DNA of 12,808 nt. Origin: Paracoccaceae bacterium. Lineage in GTDB: Bacteria; Pseudomonadota; Alphaproteobacteria; Rhodobacterales; Rhodobacteraceae. Numbering within the stretch: the first letter of the stretch is position 1; every line of letters begins with the position of its first letter. The notes under the pieces were generated by a model. That model saw only the letters and a program-made list of their open reading frames with translations. It was not told where the DNA came from and did not search any database. Shown here in pieces: positions 1-8,100 of this stretch. The DNA lies in assembly GCA_021647745.1 (NCBI GenBank), contig JAKIUB010000042.1:1-12808 (forward strand), written 5' to 3'. The position numbers were made by a program, and so were the translations under genes.

Positions 1-46
1 TCCCCTCAGCCCTACGTCCCTAATTCAAACGCTCATGTGTCCAACT
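1..46. other. short sequence downstream of the operon's last visible gene
   Basis: These 46 bases follow the stop codon of the adenylating-enzyme gene on the minus strand. I see no hairpin with a T-run and no open frame longer than a few codons; the one ATG on the minus strand (34-36) meets a stop after three codons. The stretch is too short to say whether the operon ends here or continues beyond the window. Confidence 0.4.
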
Positions 47-1480
47 TTATATGACGACGGACAAACGCAACAGGTCCATCAGTTTTGATCGGTCGATTTT
101 GGATCTGTGCCGCGCGTCCATCGGGATTTTATCAATGGTTTTGATGCGGCCGACACCAAAGGGTTGTGCGGCTTTCAACCACTGGCTTTTATACGCAACA
201 TCCCCCTGAACCACCAGGATGGCCCGCTGATCAACGCCCATCAACGCGCTTTGCTCGACCCCGGGCCAATACCGTGCCGCAACCTCTATGGAAAACGGAT
301 AAAGCGGCGCACCAGCAGTGTCGATTTCGGACCCCACCCGCCCCCAAAGCCACAACCGCCCCTGATCGTCAAAGACGCCTGCATCACCGGTGCGGTGCCA
401 TATCCTGTCTCTCTCAACGATTTTGTTTTCAGCGTCATGCGCTGGATCAAGATAGCCGGGGTTCACATGCGCCCCCGCCACCTGAATTTCGCTGTCCCGA
501 ATTCGGAGCGCAATATGCTCAACCGGGCGCCCCACCAACAACCCGCGACCGGCCGCCATATCGTGATCGTCAGCGGGGGAAATATCGCTTGCATCAAGAT
601 GGGCGATCGGCTCGGCTTCGGTTGAGCCATAGATACACACGACGCGCAGCCAGTCATTGCGTTGCAGCTTCTGCATGATGTCGGGAAACACCGGGCCGCC
701 GCCGGTGAATATCGTGTGCAGGTTTTTTGGGATACTGGCCTGGGTCAGTTTGGCACAAAGTGCCGGGGGCAAAAGCGCGCGCGAAATATTCTGGGCTTTG
801 ATCCAACGGCTGAGCTTTGCCGGCGCCAGCTTGTCCAGTTTGCTCATCTTCCAGTTTGGCAGAACAGATGTCTGGCCAGAGGCGATGTTGATCAATGTGA
901 ACACCGGAAAAGCCACCAGATCACGCTGCGCGGCATCGCTATGCAGCAGCGGTGCGATTGCCTCGAACTGGGCCATCAGAAAGCTGTGGCTGCGGGGGAT
1001 CGCCTTGGGCTTTCCCGTGGTGCCCGAGGTAAACGAGATCAACGCGATGTCGCTGTCGGCAGGGTCAACGCCAGTGAAATTATCTACCCCGTCACCTAAT
1101 CGGAGCAATGTCATCCCGCGCAACTCTGGCACCAGGTATTTGAGAAATATGTAATAGCCAGAGGCGCAAAAGGCCCTGGGCCTGGTGGTTTTGGCCGCAT
1201 GCCGTAGCCCTGCCAATCCCATTGCAGGTTCCGGCAGGACAACCGTCGCCCCGAGTGACCAAAGGGCGGCAAGGCTTGCGTACAGATCCGCATCAAGCGG
1301 CATGGCGAGCAATACCCGGTCGCCTTTTGTGATGCCTTTTGACTGCCAGTATGACGCCAGCCCGGTCGCCCGGGCCTGCAACTGTGCAAAGCTGGTCTGG
1401 CGCCCTTTGCCATCCACGATGGCAGCCCGGTCAGGGTGTTTTTCAACCGCCGCCGCAAAATGTTGCAGCAGGCTAGCCAT
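47..1480 (-). CDS. AMP-binding (ANL superfamily) acyl-CoA synthetase/ligase-like enzyme
   Basis: A 477-residue ATP-dependent carboxylate-activating enzyme, expected to form an acyl-adenylate and pass it to CoA or another acceptor. Core motifs visible: the P-loop SFTSGTTGKPKA (149-160), YGSTEAE (284-290), WHRTGD (361-366), GRVGSEI (380-386), and a C-terminal IPMDARHRSKIDR whose Lys461 sits where the catalytic lysine of the family lies. The segment FPVFTLINIASGQTSVLPNW (191-210) recalls OleC-type beta-lactone synthetases, but this is only a resemblance. The open frame extends upstream to 1564. I chose the ATG at 1480 because the protein then begins with the usual family N-terminus (MASLLQHFAAAVEKHPDRAAI) and overlaps the preceding gene by 8 bp. 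It is the last visible gene of the seven-gene operon. The substrate is unknown; it may supply an acyl group to the neighbouring GNAT-like enzyme (inference). Confidence 0.88.
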   Translation of the reverse strand: MASLLQHFAAAVEKHPDRAAIVDGKGRQTSFAQLQARATGLASYWQSKGITKGDRVLLAMPLDADLYASLAALWSLGATVVLPEPAMGLAGLRHAAKTTRPRAFCASGYYIFLKYLVPELRGMTLLRLGDGVDNFTGVDPADSDIALISFTSGTTGKPKAIPRSHSFLMAQFEAIAPLLHSDAAQRDLVAFPVFTLINIASGQTSVLPNWKMSKLDKLAPAKLSRWIKAQNISRALLPPALCAKLTQASIPKNLHTIFTGGGPVFPDIMQKLQRNDWLRVVCIYGSTEAEPIAHLDASDISPADDHDMAAGRGLLVGRPVEHIALRIRDSEIQVAGAHVNPGYLDPAHDAENKIVERDRIWHRTGDAGVFDDQGRLWLWGRVGSEIDTAGAPLYPFSIEVAARYWPGVEQSALMGVDQRAILVVQGDVAYKSQWLKAAQPFGVGRIKTIDKIPMDARHRSKIDRSKLMDLLRLSVVI

Positions 1481-2318
1481 GTAAACGCAGACCCAGCAAA
1501 CGATAGCGGCGGAAAATATCGGCCCCCGCGGCCCGGCTGCGCGCCGCTGACATATTATCCTCATGTATCAACGCATGGATCGCGGTTTCATACCCCTGCG
1601 CCAGCCCGGCCTCATGAATTGCATGCAGCAGATGTTGTCCGGCCCCCTTGAAAAGGCTGGCATATGTTTTGACGATGACCGATTGGGCCTTTGGCCCCTC
1701 ATTGTAATTTGGAATGCCGAACAAAAAACCCACCAAACGGCCACTCGGGCGGCGGGCAAAAAAGATCAGTTCTTTTTTGATCAGTGGCACGATCGGCATA
1801 TACATCGCCAGAAAATCCTGTTCGCTGATCGGTTTGTAGAATGCGTTTTTGGCAAAAGCCTGCACCGACAGATCAAACACCTGGCTGAACATGTGTTCCG
1901 GGTCTTGCCCGTTCCAGGTTTCCACACCGAAATCCGTTGTCGGGTGCGGGGTGTTTTGCACGGCCTCTCGCAACGCGACCCGGGCAGAAAAATACCCGCT
2001 GATCTGCTCAAACCCGGCGGCCAGAAAAACCTCTGGCTCGTGGGGTTTGTTGGTGGGTTCCAACAGAAACGACGCACTGCCATCGGTTTCGGATACGAAC
2101 CGATAATTGTGCCAGGTGTCCCCGTTCATCGGGCCGATGATCCGGCTGATCCCCTTTTTGCGGACCTGCTCAATTGCCTGGTTCAGAACCTGCGCCCCTG
2201 TTTGCGCGGTTTTGCAGGAAAAATCACCAAATGCGGCCGTGGGCTTGCCGCCCCAGTCGGGCGCGTCGAAATAGACCGAAACAGCGGCACCGTCGATCCG
2301 ATAGGTTTCTTTGGTCAC
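1473..2318 (-). CDS. GNAT-like acyltransferase
   Basis: A 281-residue soluble protein read as a GNAT-fold acyltransferase, probably with two GNAT-like halves. The N-terminal half contains GPMNGDTWHNYRFV (62-75). The C-terminal half has the strand GRLVGFLFGIPNY (193-205), then VKTYASLFKGAGQHLLHAI (216-234) in the acyl-CoA-binding position, then HEDNMSAARSRAAGADIFRR (252-271), matching the Asn-Ser and final helix that close many GNAT domains. The start is GTG at 2318, overlapping the TGA of the upstream gene in a 4-bp GTGA, which implies translational coupling. No signal peptide or membrane segment. The acceptor is unknown. In this operon the amino group made by the BtaA-like enzyme would be a natural target, with the downstream adenylating enzyme supplying acyl-CoA (inference). 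Confidence 0.72.
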   Translation of the reverse strand: MTKETYRIDGAAVSVYFDAPDWGGKPTAAFGDFSCKTAQTGAQVLNQAIEQVRKKGISRIIGPMNGDTWHNYRFVSETDGSASFLLEPTNKPHEPEVFLAAGFEQISGYFSARVALREAVQNTPHPTTDFGVETWNGQDPEHMFSQVFDLSVQAFAKNAFYKPISEQDFLAMYMPIVPLIKKELIFFARRPSGRLVGFLFGIPNYNEGPKAQSVIVKTYASLFKGAGQHLLHAIHEAGLAQGYETAIHALIHEDNMSAARSRAAGADIFRRYRLLGLRLHG

Positions 2319-3643
2319 GATGATATTCCAGACAGGCTCATTGAATATAGATAATACCCAAGCGGCACGATCAGTGACAACAGGGTCAGTTTGGCAACAC
2401 GGTCATGGTGGAATTTTTGGGGAAGCAGGACCGTTACCGCAATGATCAGGGCCAGCACGAGCACGGCAACACCCGCCAGTGGTTCCGCCCAGTTGGAGGT
2501 TGCCGGATTGGCTGAAATGACCTCTTGGCGAGTAGCATAAAGCGCCGTGGCGACACCTGCGATACCAAGGGCACGCACCAATGGGGGCGATGGTGCCAGT
2601 GCGATCACGCTCAGGCCCATGGTCACCCCCATCGCGCTGATGCCGTAAAAAGATATGGCGTTCCAACCCGTCACGTTCCCCAATATCAGCCAGCCAAAGC
2701 TGAACAATGCCAGCGATGCAACGATGTCCAGATCCGGAAATTTGTCATTGCAGGGGTTGCTTGTTCGGCACCAGGCGTGGGTAACCAGCACCAATACCGG
2801 CAGAACGGCATTCTGGATGGCCGTTACGGCCAGCAACAAAAACACCACAACAACATAGACCCGCGCGGTATGCGGGCTCAGCCCCAGCCGAGGACCCAGC
2901 AGGCGGAAACTGATGATGCTGACAAGAAATACCGCCGCCAGACTCGCCAGTTGGATTAGGCTGCTGTCAATGTGGACCGCAAGAAAAACCAGCAGACCAA
3001 GCGGCAGGAACAAATTGTCAAACCCGCGCCAGCTTTGCGCTTCCACCAGGGTGCCGAACGCGGCAACCATCAGCGCCAGGGCCAGAATGTTCAGCACCGG
3101 CAGGTTGCTCAGCAACATCAGGCTGACAACCGCAATCAGCAAGGTCACGACAAAGAACACCACGCTGCCTTCGACGCTTTTGTGGCTTTCTTCGACCCGG
3201 TACAGCCTGGTGCCATAGGCGGTACCGGCCAAGGCGGCGGCGGCATCGGCCAGCGTCAGCACCGCGATCGGCAACACGTATAACAGCGCATCCCCCTGGG
3301 CCAGGAAAAAGCTGACACCAATGGACAGCGCCAACAAAATATCACCATAGGATTTGCGATCTACCCCGTGCAGGGTCGCCCCCAACCCGGCCTTGGAAAA
3401 CCGCGGCAGCCGCAGTAACAGCAACACGATCAGCGTGATCCCGATCAGCATGTAGACCGGCCAGCGGTCGGGGAACAACCACGGCAGGATCAGCGCAAAA
3501 AGCCCGGTGCCTACATGAACCAGTTTGCGTTGCACCTCGGCACCAAGGCCGATGGTTTTCGCCAGATGGCGCACGATCACCATGAGCCCGAGCAACCCGC
3601 CGACCGACCCGAAAGCCAGAGCAATCTGGACAGGGACGCTCAA
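2315..3643 (-). CDS. phytol/dolichol kinase-like (CTP_transf_1) integral membrane protein with extra C-terminal membrane domain
   Basis: A 442-residue polytopic membrane protein. The first ~220 residues carry signatures of the CTP-dependent polyprenol/phytol kinase and CDP-lipid synthase superfamily: RKLVHVGTG (39-47), DRKSYGDILL (95-104), LADAAAALAGTAYGTR (131-146), KSVEGS (155-160) and SWRGFDNLFLPL (204-215). By family, it would phosphorylate a prenol-type alcohol with CTP or cytidylylate a lipid phosphate in the membrane. Residues ~225-442 add about six or seven more hydrophobic segments plus a loop with CRTSNPC (292-298), well beyond the 200-300 residues usual for phytol-kinase proteins; I do not recognise this half. 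The start is TTG at 3643, overlapping the upstream TGA (TTGA); the next Met is residue 21, already inside the first hydrophobic segment. Kinase versus cytidylyltransferase activity cannot be decided here. Confidence 0.8.
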   Translation of the reverse strand: MSVPVQIALAFGSVGGLLGLMVIVRHLAKTIGLGAEVQRKLVHVGTGLFALILPWLFPDRWPVYMLIGITLIVLLLLRLPRFSKAGLGATLHGVDRKSYGDILLALSIGVSFFLAQGDALLYVLPIAVLTLADAAAALAGTAYGTRLYRVEESHKSVEGSVVFFVVTLLIAVVSLMLLSNLPVLNILALALMVAAFGTLVEAQSWRGFDNLFLPLGLLVFLAVHIDSSLIQLASLAAVFLVSIISFRLLGPRLGLSPHTARVYVVVVFLLLAVTAIQNAVLPVLVLVTHAWCRTSNPCNDKFPDLDIVASLALFSFGWLILGNVTGWNAISFYGISAMGVTMGLSVIALAPSPPLVRALGIAGVATALYATRQEVISANPATSNWAEPLAGVAVLVLALIIAVTVLLPQKFHHDRVAKLTLLSLIVPLGYYLYSMSLSGISS

Positions 3644-4740
3644 GCGATGACCTCTTCGACCACGAAATCGGAATAGAAAAACGCCTTGTCCTGTGCTTTC
3701 AGCCGGTTTTCAACATCGCTCAGCGTGGTGATCCGGCCCTTCATCCCGTCCGGCACACGGCGCGGTGCCATCATGTTCCAATAAACCAGCCGCGCTTTTG
3801 GCGCAGAGGCATCGACAATGGTTTCATAAACCTTCGCAAAAACATCCGGCGACATGTATTCGAAAATATCGGACAGGTTGAAACCGTTGGCCTGCTCACC
3901 GGTCGACACGAATGCCTCAAGCGATCCGGGGCGGATCTCGATCCGATCCAGCCGCGATTTGATGGTTTCATAATGCTCGGCGCGCCAGGGCATCGGCAGG
4001 GCGGCGCCATGGGTGCCTTTCATGATCCAGTGCAGATAGGGGTTGTCGGCCGGGTCGCAATCAACGCCTGCGTGGCGGATGCGGCGCGCGACATGCTGGG
4101 CTGGGCTGCCGACAACGTGCTCAAAAAACGCCTTGTCGCGCCCCATGCGCCCCATCACGAATCGCGAAAAGAACACCCCCAGCAGCAACCGCCAGCGAAG
4201 GGTATTGAACCGTTTTTCAAAAAATTCTTTGCGCTCGGCGGGCGGGCGGGAGATAAAAATATCATCGATGGTTTTGCGCGAATGCGCCAGCGGCAACAGC
4301 CGGGTGCGGAAGATGCGGAAATACCGCTCAAATTTCCCGACCCCGCCAGCACCGTGCTTTTTGACATCCCCGCTCAGAGCAATCCAGAATTCGCGGGTTT
4401 CATTGTCCACCTCGTCCAGCGCCTTCAGCAACAGATCAGCGCGCCGCGCACTGGGGCGCGATCCTGTCAGCTCCAGAAACTCGGCGTGGTCCAGATTGCG
4501 ATAGGCCCCCATGCGCAGCCGCAGACAGGCAATTTGCGCCGGCGACAGATCAACAACCACCACCCGTTTGGGATCAAGCGTCAGCATCGCCAGCGCGTTG
4601 TCCCCTGCCGAACAGATCGACACCAGTGTGCCGTGCGAGCAATCGCCCAGCCCTTCGGTCAGGACATCCGCATCTTCCCACAATTGGGCATATCGGATAT
4701 GGTCAAACGCGGCCTTGGTTTCGATCTCAGAGCTCTGCAT
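3640..4740 (-). CDS. BtaA-like DUF3419 protein, S-adenosylmethionine 3-amino-3-carboxypropyl transferase family
   Basis: A 366-residue protein related to BtaA, which moves the 3-amino-3-carboxypropyl group of SAM to the free hydroxyl of diacylglycerol, the first step of betaine-lipid (DGTS) synthesis. Visible family features: FDHIRYAQLWED near the N-terminus, a Rossmann-type SAM site at SICSAGDNALAML (41-53) and VVVDLSPAQ (61-69), the stretch LLPLAHSRKTIDDIF, and NLSDIFEYMSP (288-298). No membrane segment is obvious; BtaA is thought to act at the inner membrane face. I prefer the ATG at 4740 over the in-frame TTG at 4752: it is preceded by a GAGAG-type ribosome site and overlaps the upstream gene by 14 bp. 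No BtaB-type N-methyltransferase is beside it, so the product may be something other than a betaine lipid, or methylation is encoded elsewhere. The acceptor is unknown. Confidence 0.83.
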   Translation of the reverse strand: MQSSEIETKAAFDHIRYAQLWEDADVLTEGLGDCSHGTLVSICSAGDNALAMLTLDPKRVVVVDLSPAQIACLRLRMGAYRNLDHAEFLELTGSRPSARRADLLLKALDEVDNETREFWIALSGDVKKHGAGGVGKFERYFRIFRTRLLPLAHSRKTIDDIFISRPPAERKEFFEKRFNTLRWRLLLGVFFSRFVMGRMGRDKAFFEHVVGSPAQHVARRIRHAGVDCDPADNPYLHWIMKGTHGAALPMPWRAEHYETIKSRLDRIEIRPGSLEAFVSTGEQANGFNLSDIFEYMSPDVFAKVYETIVDASAPKARLVYWNMMAPRRVPDGMKGRITTLSDVENRLKAQDKAFFYSDFVVEEVIA

Positions 4741-7186
4741 CACATCTCTCAACCACGCCGGTTGCCCCGTCTACTTTCAGCATCTCGCCATCCGCGATCC
4801 AGTTGGTGGCATCTTTCAGGCCGACAACACAAGGAATACCAAGTTCACGTGCCACGATCGCCGAATGCGACAACAGTGAGCCGCGTTCAACCACGATGGC
4901 GGATGCATTGGAAAACACCGCGATCCAGCCCGGATCGGTATGGCGGGCCACCAATATATCGCCGGGATTCAGCTTTTGGGTTCGCGGATCCCGGATGATG
5001 CACGCTTTGGCCTGAACCTGTCCGGCGGAACACCCGGTTGCGGTTCGGGTTGCGGAATTATCTGCGACTGGGGTGGCGGCATCGTCCCAGATCGGCGCAA
5101 TGGCGGGCCCGCGGATTTGGATGCGTTCCGGCGGATCGGGGCGTTGGCCGGACGCCGCATCTCCGGTCTTGCGCAAATCAACGATGGATTTCAGATCGGG
5201 CGACAGGCTAAAGCCTTCGATCGCACCCAGTATTTCCTGGGTGGTCAGAAAGAATACATCGCGTTGCGCGGCCAGCAGACCACGCGCGGCGAATTCGCGA
5301 CCAATCGCCAGAAACACCCGCCGCGCATGGCCGAAAATGCGGGTACGCTCAAATCGCAGGTTTTCGCGGTCGCGCACCCGCGCCTTGGTCCATGAAATGA
5401 TGCCTTTCGCCAAGACCCGCTGGACGGGGCGGCCCGGGAACAGCGCCGGCCAATCGGGGTCTTTTGCATGATGTCGCGCGGTGTTTTCCCGCTCGGCACT
5501 GGCGGCAACCGCAAAAAGCAATGTGCTGGGATCATCACTTAGCGGGATGCTTTCCAGCTTTAATTCTTCGGTGCAGCGATCACCGAACTTGTCCAGGTAG
5601 GACTGGATTTCGCGCGCTATTTCAGGGTGCGCATCCAGCGCCGCCAGCCCGTCGGATGCCAGCGCATCGGCAATCCCCGCCTTGCGCACCATGGCGCCCA
5701 TTTTCGCAATACGTTGTGCCGGTTCCGCCGACACGATATCGCCCTGGCCGATCATCACGTCATTGTGCAGCAGCAACCCATCCGGCCCCAGCCATTTTTC
5801 CATCAGATTGCGCGACGCACCAAAGGCAATCATGCAGAAAAAATCGTTGATCAGCGGGGCATCCCAGCGGTCCAGCAGGGTGCTTTCGATCTTGCGGTAT
5901 TCGGCGGCCAATTCGCTTGGCGCGGCCGTGGCCACATCAAAACCACTGTGCAATGCGGCATTCAGCCGTCCGTAAAACCGTTTGCGGGTAAGCGGCAGCC
6001 GAATGGCCTGCCAGATCAGAGCTGTCGCCGCCTTGGCCAGCTTCAGGTATTCCACGACTTTGCCAAACCCTTCAGCCGGTGGCGGGCCGATGGTATCGGT
6101 GATTTCGCCGGGCATCGGTTCGGACACGCCCATCATGGTTTCCATGTAGGCGCGGTTCAGCGAAAACCCCGGCAGCAGCGCCAGAACCCGATACCAATTC
6201 ACCAGATTGTAATAAACCCGCCCGTCAATCCGCCCCAGCATATTGTCAAACACTGCCCCATTCTGCGCAATTGTATCCCGGTGCACCCCCAGCAAGCCGA
6301 CAAAGGCGCGATACACCCGTGAATATATGTGCAAGGCAAAGGAATAGGTCAGTGGGCTGACCATGCCCGGATAGCTTTCAACGATATTGGAATTGTCGAA
6401 AATCGTCAGAGCCTGATCATCGACCGCCTCGGGCAGTAGATCCGTGGTGATCGGGCGGGCCTGCAAAATGTGCAAGCCATCGGCATCAAAGGCCCATTCG
6501 ATGTCCTGCGGAGCGCCAAATTCTGCTTGTGCCCTGCGGGCCAGATTCGCCACATCCTGCGCCTGATCCGGGGTAAGAACGACCGGGTTTTGTAGGCTGC
6601 TGATCACGATTTTGGCCGATCCGATCACCCAGTCTTCGCCGTCCGCCTCGCCCGATACCAGTTGCTCGCCCAACCCAGCGATTGCCGAAATCATCACGCG
6701 ATCACGCTGCCCCGTCACCGGATCAGCCGAAAACGCGACCCCGGCGGATATCGCATCAATCATTCGCTGCACGATGATCGAGGGTGCCTCTGCCGCCCCA
6801 CCTGATTTGACGCGGCGATAGGTCTGCACCGTCTCTGAAAATCCCGATGCCCAGACGTGCCGGGCGGCGGAAAATACCCCGTCACTGGCCACGTTCAGAA
6901 CCGTGTCGAACTGCCCCGCATGGCTATGCTCGGCACCGTCTTCCTGGCGGGCCGAACTGCGCACGGCAAACGGGCCTGGCCCCAGTGCCTTGAGCGCCGC
7001 TTTCAGTTCCGTCTTCAGCCTGGTTTTGGCCACGGGGTCATTTTTTCCCATACGGAACCCATCCGCCGAGATCACAAAAAAAGCTGGCGGGTTGAACCCT
7101 GTATCCGCCAATCGCGCCAGTGACGCGGCCTTGCCGCCGACCACTTCAACATCAGTCGCGCGATTCTGATCTATGATAAACCCCAT
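4727..7186 (-). CDS. PEP synthase/rifampicin phosphotransferase-like dikinase (ATP-grasp + phosphohistidine domains)
   Basis: An 819-residue cytosolic enzyme with three parts. Residues ~1-250 form a pyruvate-phosphate-dikinase-type ATP-grasp domain: VGGKAASLARL (16-26), FAVRSSARQEDGA (73-85), AGQFDTVLNV (90-99), GVAFSADPVTG (149-159), DIEWAFD (228-234) and LQARPIT (241-247). The middle contains NSNIVESYPGMVSPLT. The C-terminal swivelling domain ends with SLLSHSAIVARELGIPCVVG (770-789), whose His774 is the expected phosphohistidine. The TIM-barrel PEP/pyruvate domain of true PEP synthase and PPDK is absent. The layout and length match rifampicin-phosphotransferase-like enzymes, which move a phosphate from ATP through the histidine to an alcohol, releasing AMP and phosphate. 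The frame runs upstream to 7456 but that part overlaps the UbiA gene and looks like random low-complexity coding. I chose ATG 7186, sharing one base with the UbiA stop (TGATG). In this operon a lipid or prenol hydroxyl is a likelier acceptor than an antibiotic (inference). Confidence 0.85.
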   Translation of the reverse strand: MGFIIDQNRATDVEVVGGKAASLARLADTGFNPPAFFVISADGFRMGKNDPVAKTRLKTELKAALKALGPGPFAVRSSARQEDGAEHSHAGQFDTVLNVASDGVFSAARHVWASGFSETVQTYRRVKSGGAAEAPSIIVQRMIDAISAGVAFSADPVTGQRDRVMISAIAGLGEQLVSGEADGEDWVIGSAKIVISSLQNPVVLTPDQAQDVANLARRAQAEFGAPQDIEWAFDADGLHILQARPITTDLLPEAVDDQALTIFDNSNIVESYPGMVSPLTYSFALHIYSRVYRAFVGLLGVHRDTIAQNGAVFDNMLGRIDGRVYYNLVNWYRVLALLPGFSLNRAYMETMMGVSEPMPGEITDTIGPPPAEGFGKVVEYLKLAKAATALIWQAIRLPLTRKRFYGRLNAALHSGFDVATAAPSELAAEYRKIESTLLDRWDAPLINDFFCMIAFGASRNLMEKWLGPDGLLLHNDVMIGQGDIVSAEPAQRIAKMGAMVRKAGIADALASDGLAALDAHPEIAREIQSYLDKFGDRCTEELKLESIPLSDDPSTLLFAVAASAERENTARHHAKDPDWPALFPGRPVQRVLAKGIISWTKARVRDRENLRFERTRIFGHARRVFLAIGREFAARGLLAAQRDVFFLTTQEILGAIEGFSLSPDLKSIVDLRKTGDAASGQRPDPPERIQIRGPAIAPIWDDAATPVADNSATRTATGCSAGQVQAKACIIRDPRTQKLNPGDILVARHTDPGWIAVFSNASAIVVERGSLLSHSAIVARELGIPCVVGLKDATNWIADGEMLKVDGATGVVERCDAEL

Positions 7187-8100
7187 CAAAACGCCCCCGG
7201 AACAAATGGTAAAAATCCGGCCACTGCGTAACATAAAAACACCCATATCCCGGCCAGCCTGTCCAGACGTTGCTGGCTGGCACCGGATAGGCTGCGCAGG
7301 TAAATCATCGCGGCTTGCAGACAAAACCCAACCCCGACCGCGCCGATAGCGATGCTTGCCCAGCCCACACCGGCGGCAAAGCCGACCGTGACCAGCAGCC
7401 CGTAAGACAGACCCACGCAGCCCAGCCAGGCCCAGGCTGCCACACGTGGCCCCCACAGGCCTGAATAGGTCTCGACCCCGTTGATTTCATTTTCCGGTGC
7501 CCATAGTTTGCGGCCAATTTCCACCACACATCCGTTCACGAAAGACAGCGCCAGAAACAGCCACAGCTGCGGGGGTGGATTGCCGTTTGGCATCCATTCA
7601 ACACCGGTCAGCAGCAGATTGATCAGCGGCATGATCGCCATGTGACTGACCAGATACAGTATCGGGCGGCTTTTCAGCCAGTGTGGAACCCCAAACTCAG
7701 CCGTCATCGCCCCAAGCCACAGCCAGACCAGCACCAGCAGCCACAAAAGCGGCGGATACCAGAGCCACGCCACTGCCGCGGCAACGGGCAGCGTCAGCAG
7801 CCCAAGGTTGATGATCGTCCCAAGCGATACCAGACCGCGCGGGATCGGGCGATCCGGGCGAAAGTTCCGATCATCCTCTAGGTCCTTGTATTCGTCGCAA
7901 ACCCGCATCTGGAAAAATAGAACCATTGCCAGCACGAACCCCACCAGAAAGGCGCTCCAATGGGGCAGCGGGCGATCTGACAGCTGGGCTGAAATGCTGA
8001 TGCTCGCAGCCGAAAAAATAGCCAACAGCGGCACAGTCTTGGCCAGGGGGAACCGTTCGGATTGATAGACCCAAAGGCGCTGTAAAAGCGAATTAGTCAT
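7186..8100 (-). CDS. UbiA-family prenyltransferase (integral membrane)
   Basis: A 304-residue membrane protein with about eight or nine hydrophobic segments. Its first acidic motif, D69-EYK-D73-LED-D77, followed by RNFRPDRPIPRGLVS (78-92), matches the NxxxDxxxD diphosphate-binding site and following loop of UbiA prenyltransferases, with Asp replacing the first Asn. The second acidic motif is altered: EIGRKLWAPENEINGVETYS (194-213) keeps glutamates at 194, 203, 205 and 210 where Asp-rich DxxxD patterns are usual. UbiA enzymes transfer a prenyl chain from its diphosphate to an aromatic, glycerol-phosphate, porphyrin or other acceptor in the membrane. The ATG at 8100 overlaps the HMG-CoA reductase TGA in a 4-bp ATGA; the downstream gene begins on its own stop. 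Donor and acceptor cannot be read from the sequence. The modified second motif may mean an unusual acceptor, or a non-canonical reaction. Confidence 0.87.
   Translation of the reverse strand: MTNSLLQRLWVYQSERFPLAKTVPLLAIFSAASISISAQLSDRPLPHWSAFLVGFVLAMVLFFQMRVCDEYKDLEDDRNFRPDRPIPRGLVSLGTIINLGLLTLPVAAAVAWLWYPPLLWLLVLVWLWLGAMTAEFGVPHWLKSRPILYLVSHMAIMPLINLLLTGVEWMPNGNPPPQLWLFLALSFVNGCVVEIGRKLWAPENEINGVETYSGLWGPRVAAWAWLGCVGLSYGLLVTVGFAAGVGWASIAIGAVGVGFCLQAAMIYLRSLSGASQQRLDRLAGIWVFLCYAVAGFLPFVPGAF

Noticed and set aside
1481..1564. Upstream extension of the adenylating-enzyme frame (28 residues)
   Set aside because: It lies inside the GNAT-like gene; the recognisable N-terminus starts at ATG 1480.
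1563..2354. 263-residue plus-strand open frame
   Set aside because: Antisense to the GNAT-like gene, no domain, and crosses its start into the next gene.
4741..4752. TTG start four codons upstream for the BtaA-like gene
   Set aside because: The ATG at 4740 has a better-placed GAGAG site and adds nothing unusual; the TTG remains possible but less likely.
3973..4998. 341-residue plus-strand open frame
   Set aside because: Antisense shadow of the BtaA-like and dikinase-like genes; His/Gln/Arg-rich, no recognisable motif, and spans two real genes.
5627..6322. 231-residue plus-strand open frame
   Set aside because: Antisense shadow of the dikinase-like gene in GC-rich DNA.
7187..7456. Upstream extension of the dikinase-like frame (90 extra residues)
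   Set aside because: It overlaps the UbiA gene in another frame, has Arg/Gly-rich shadow composition, and the family N-terminus begins at the ATG at 7186.
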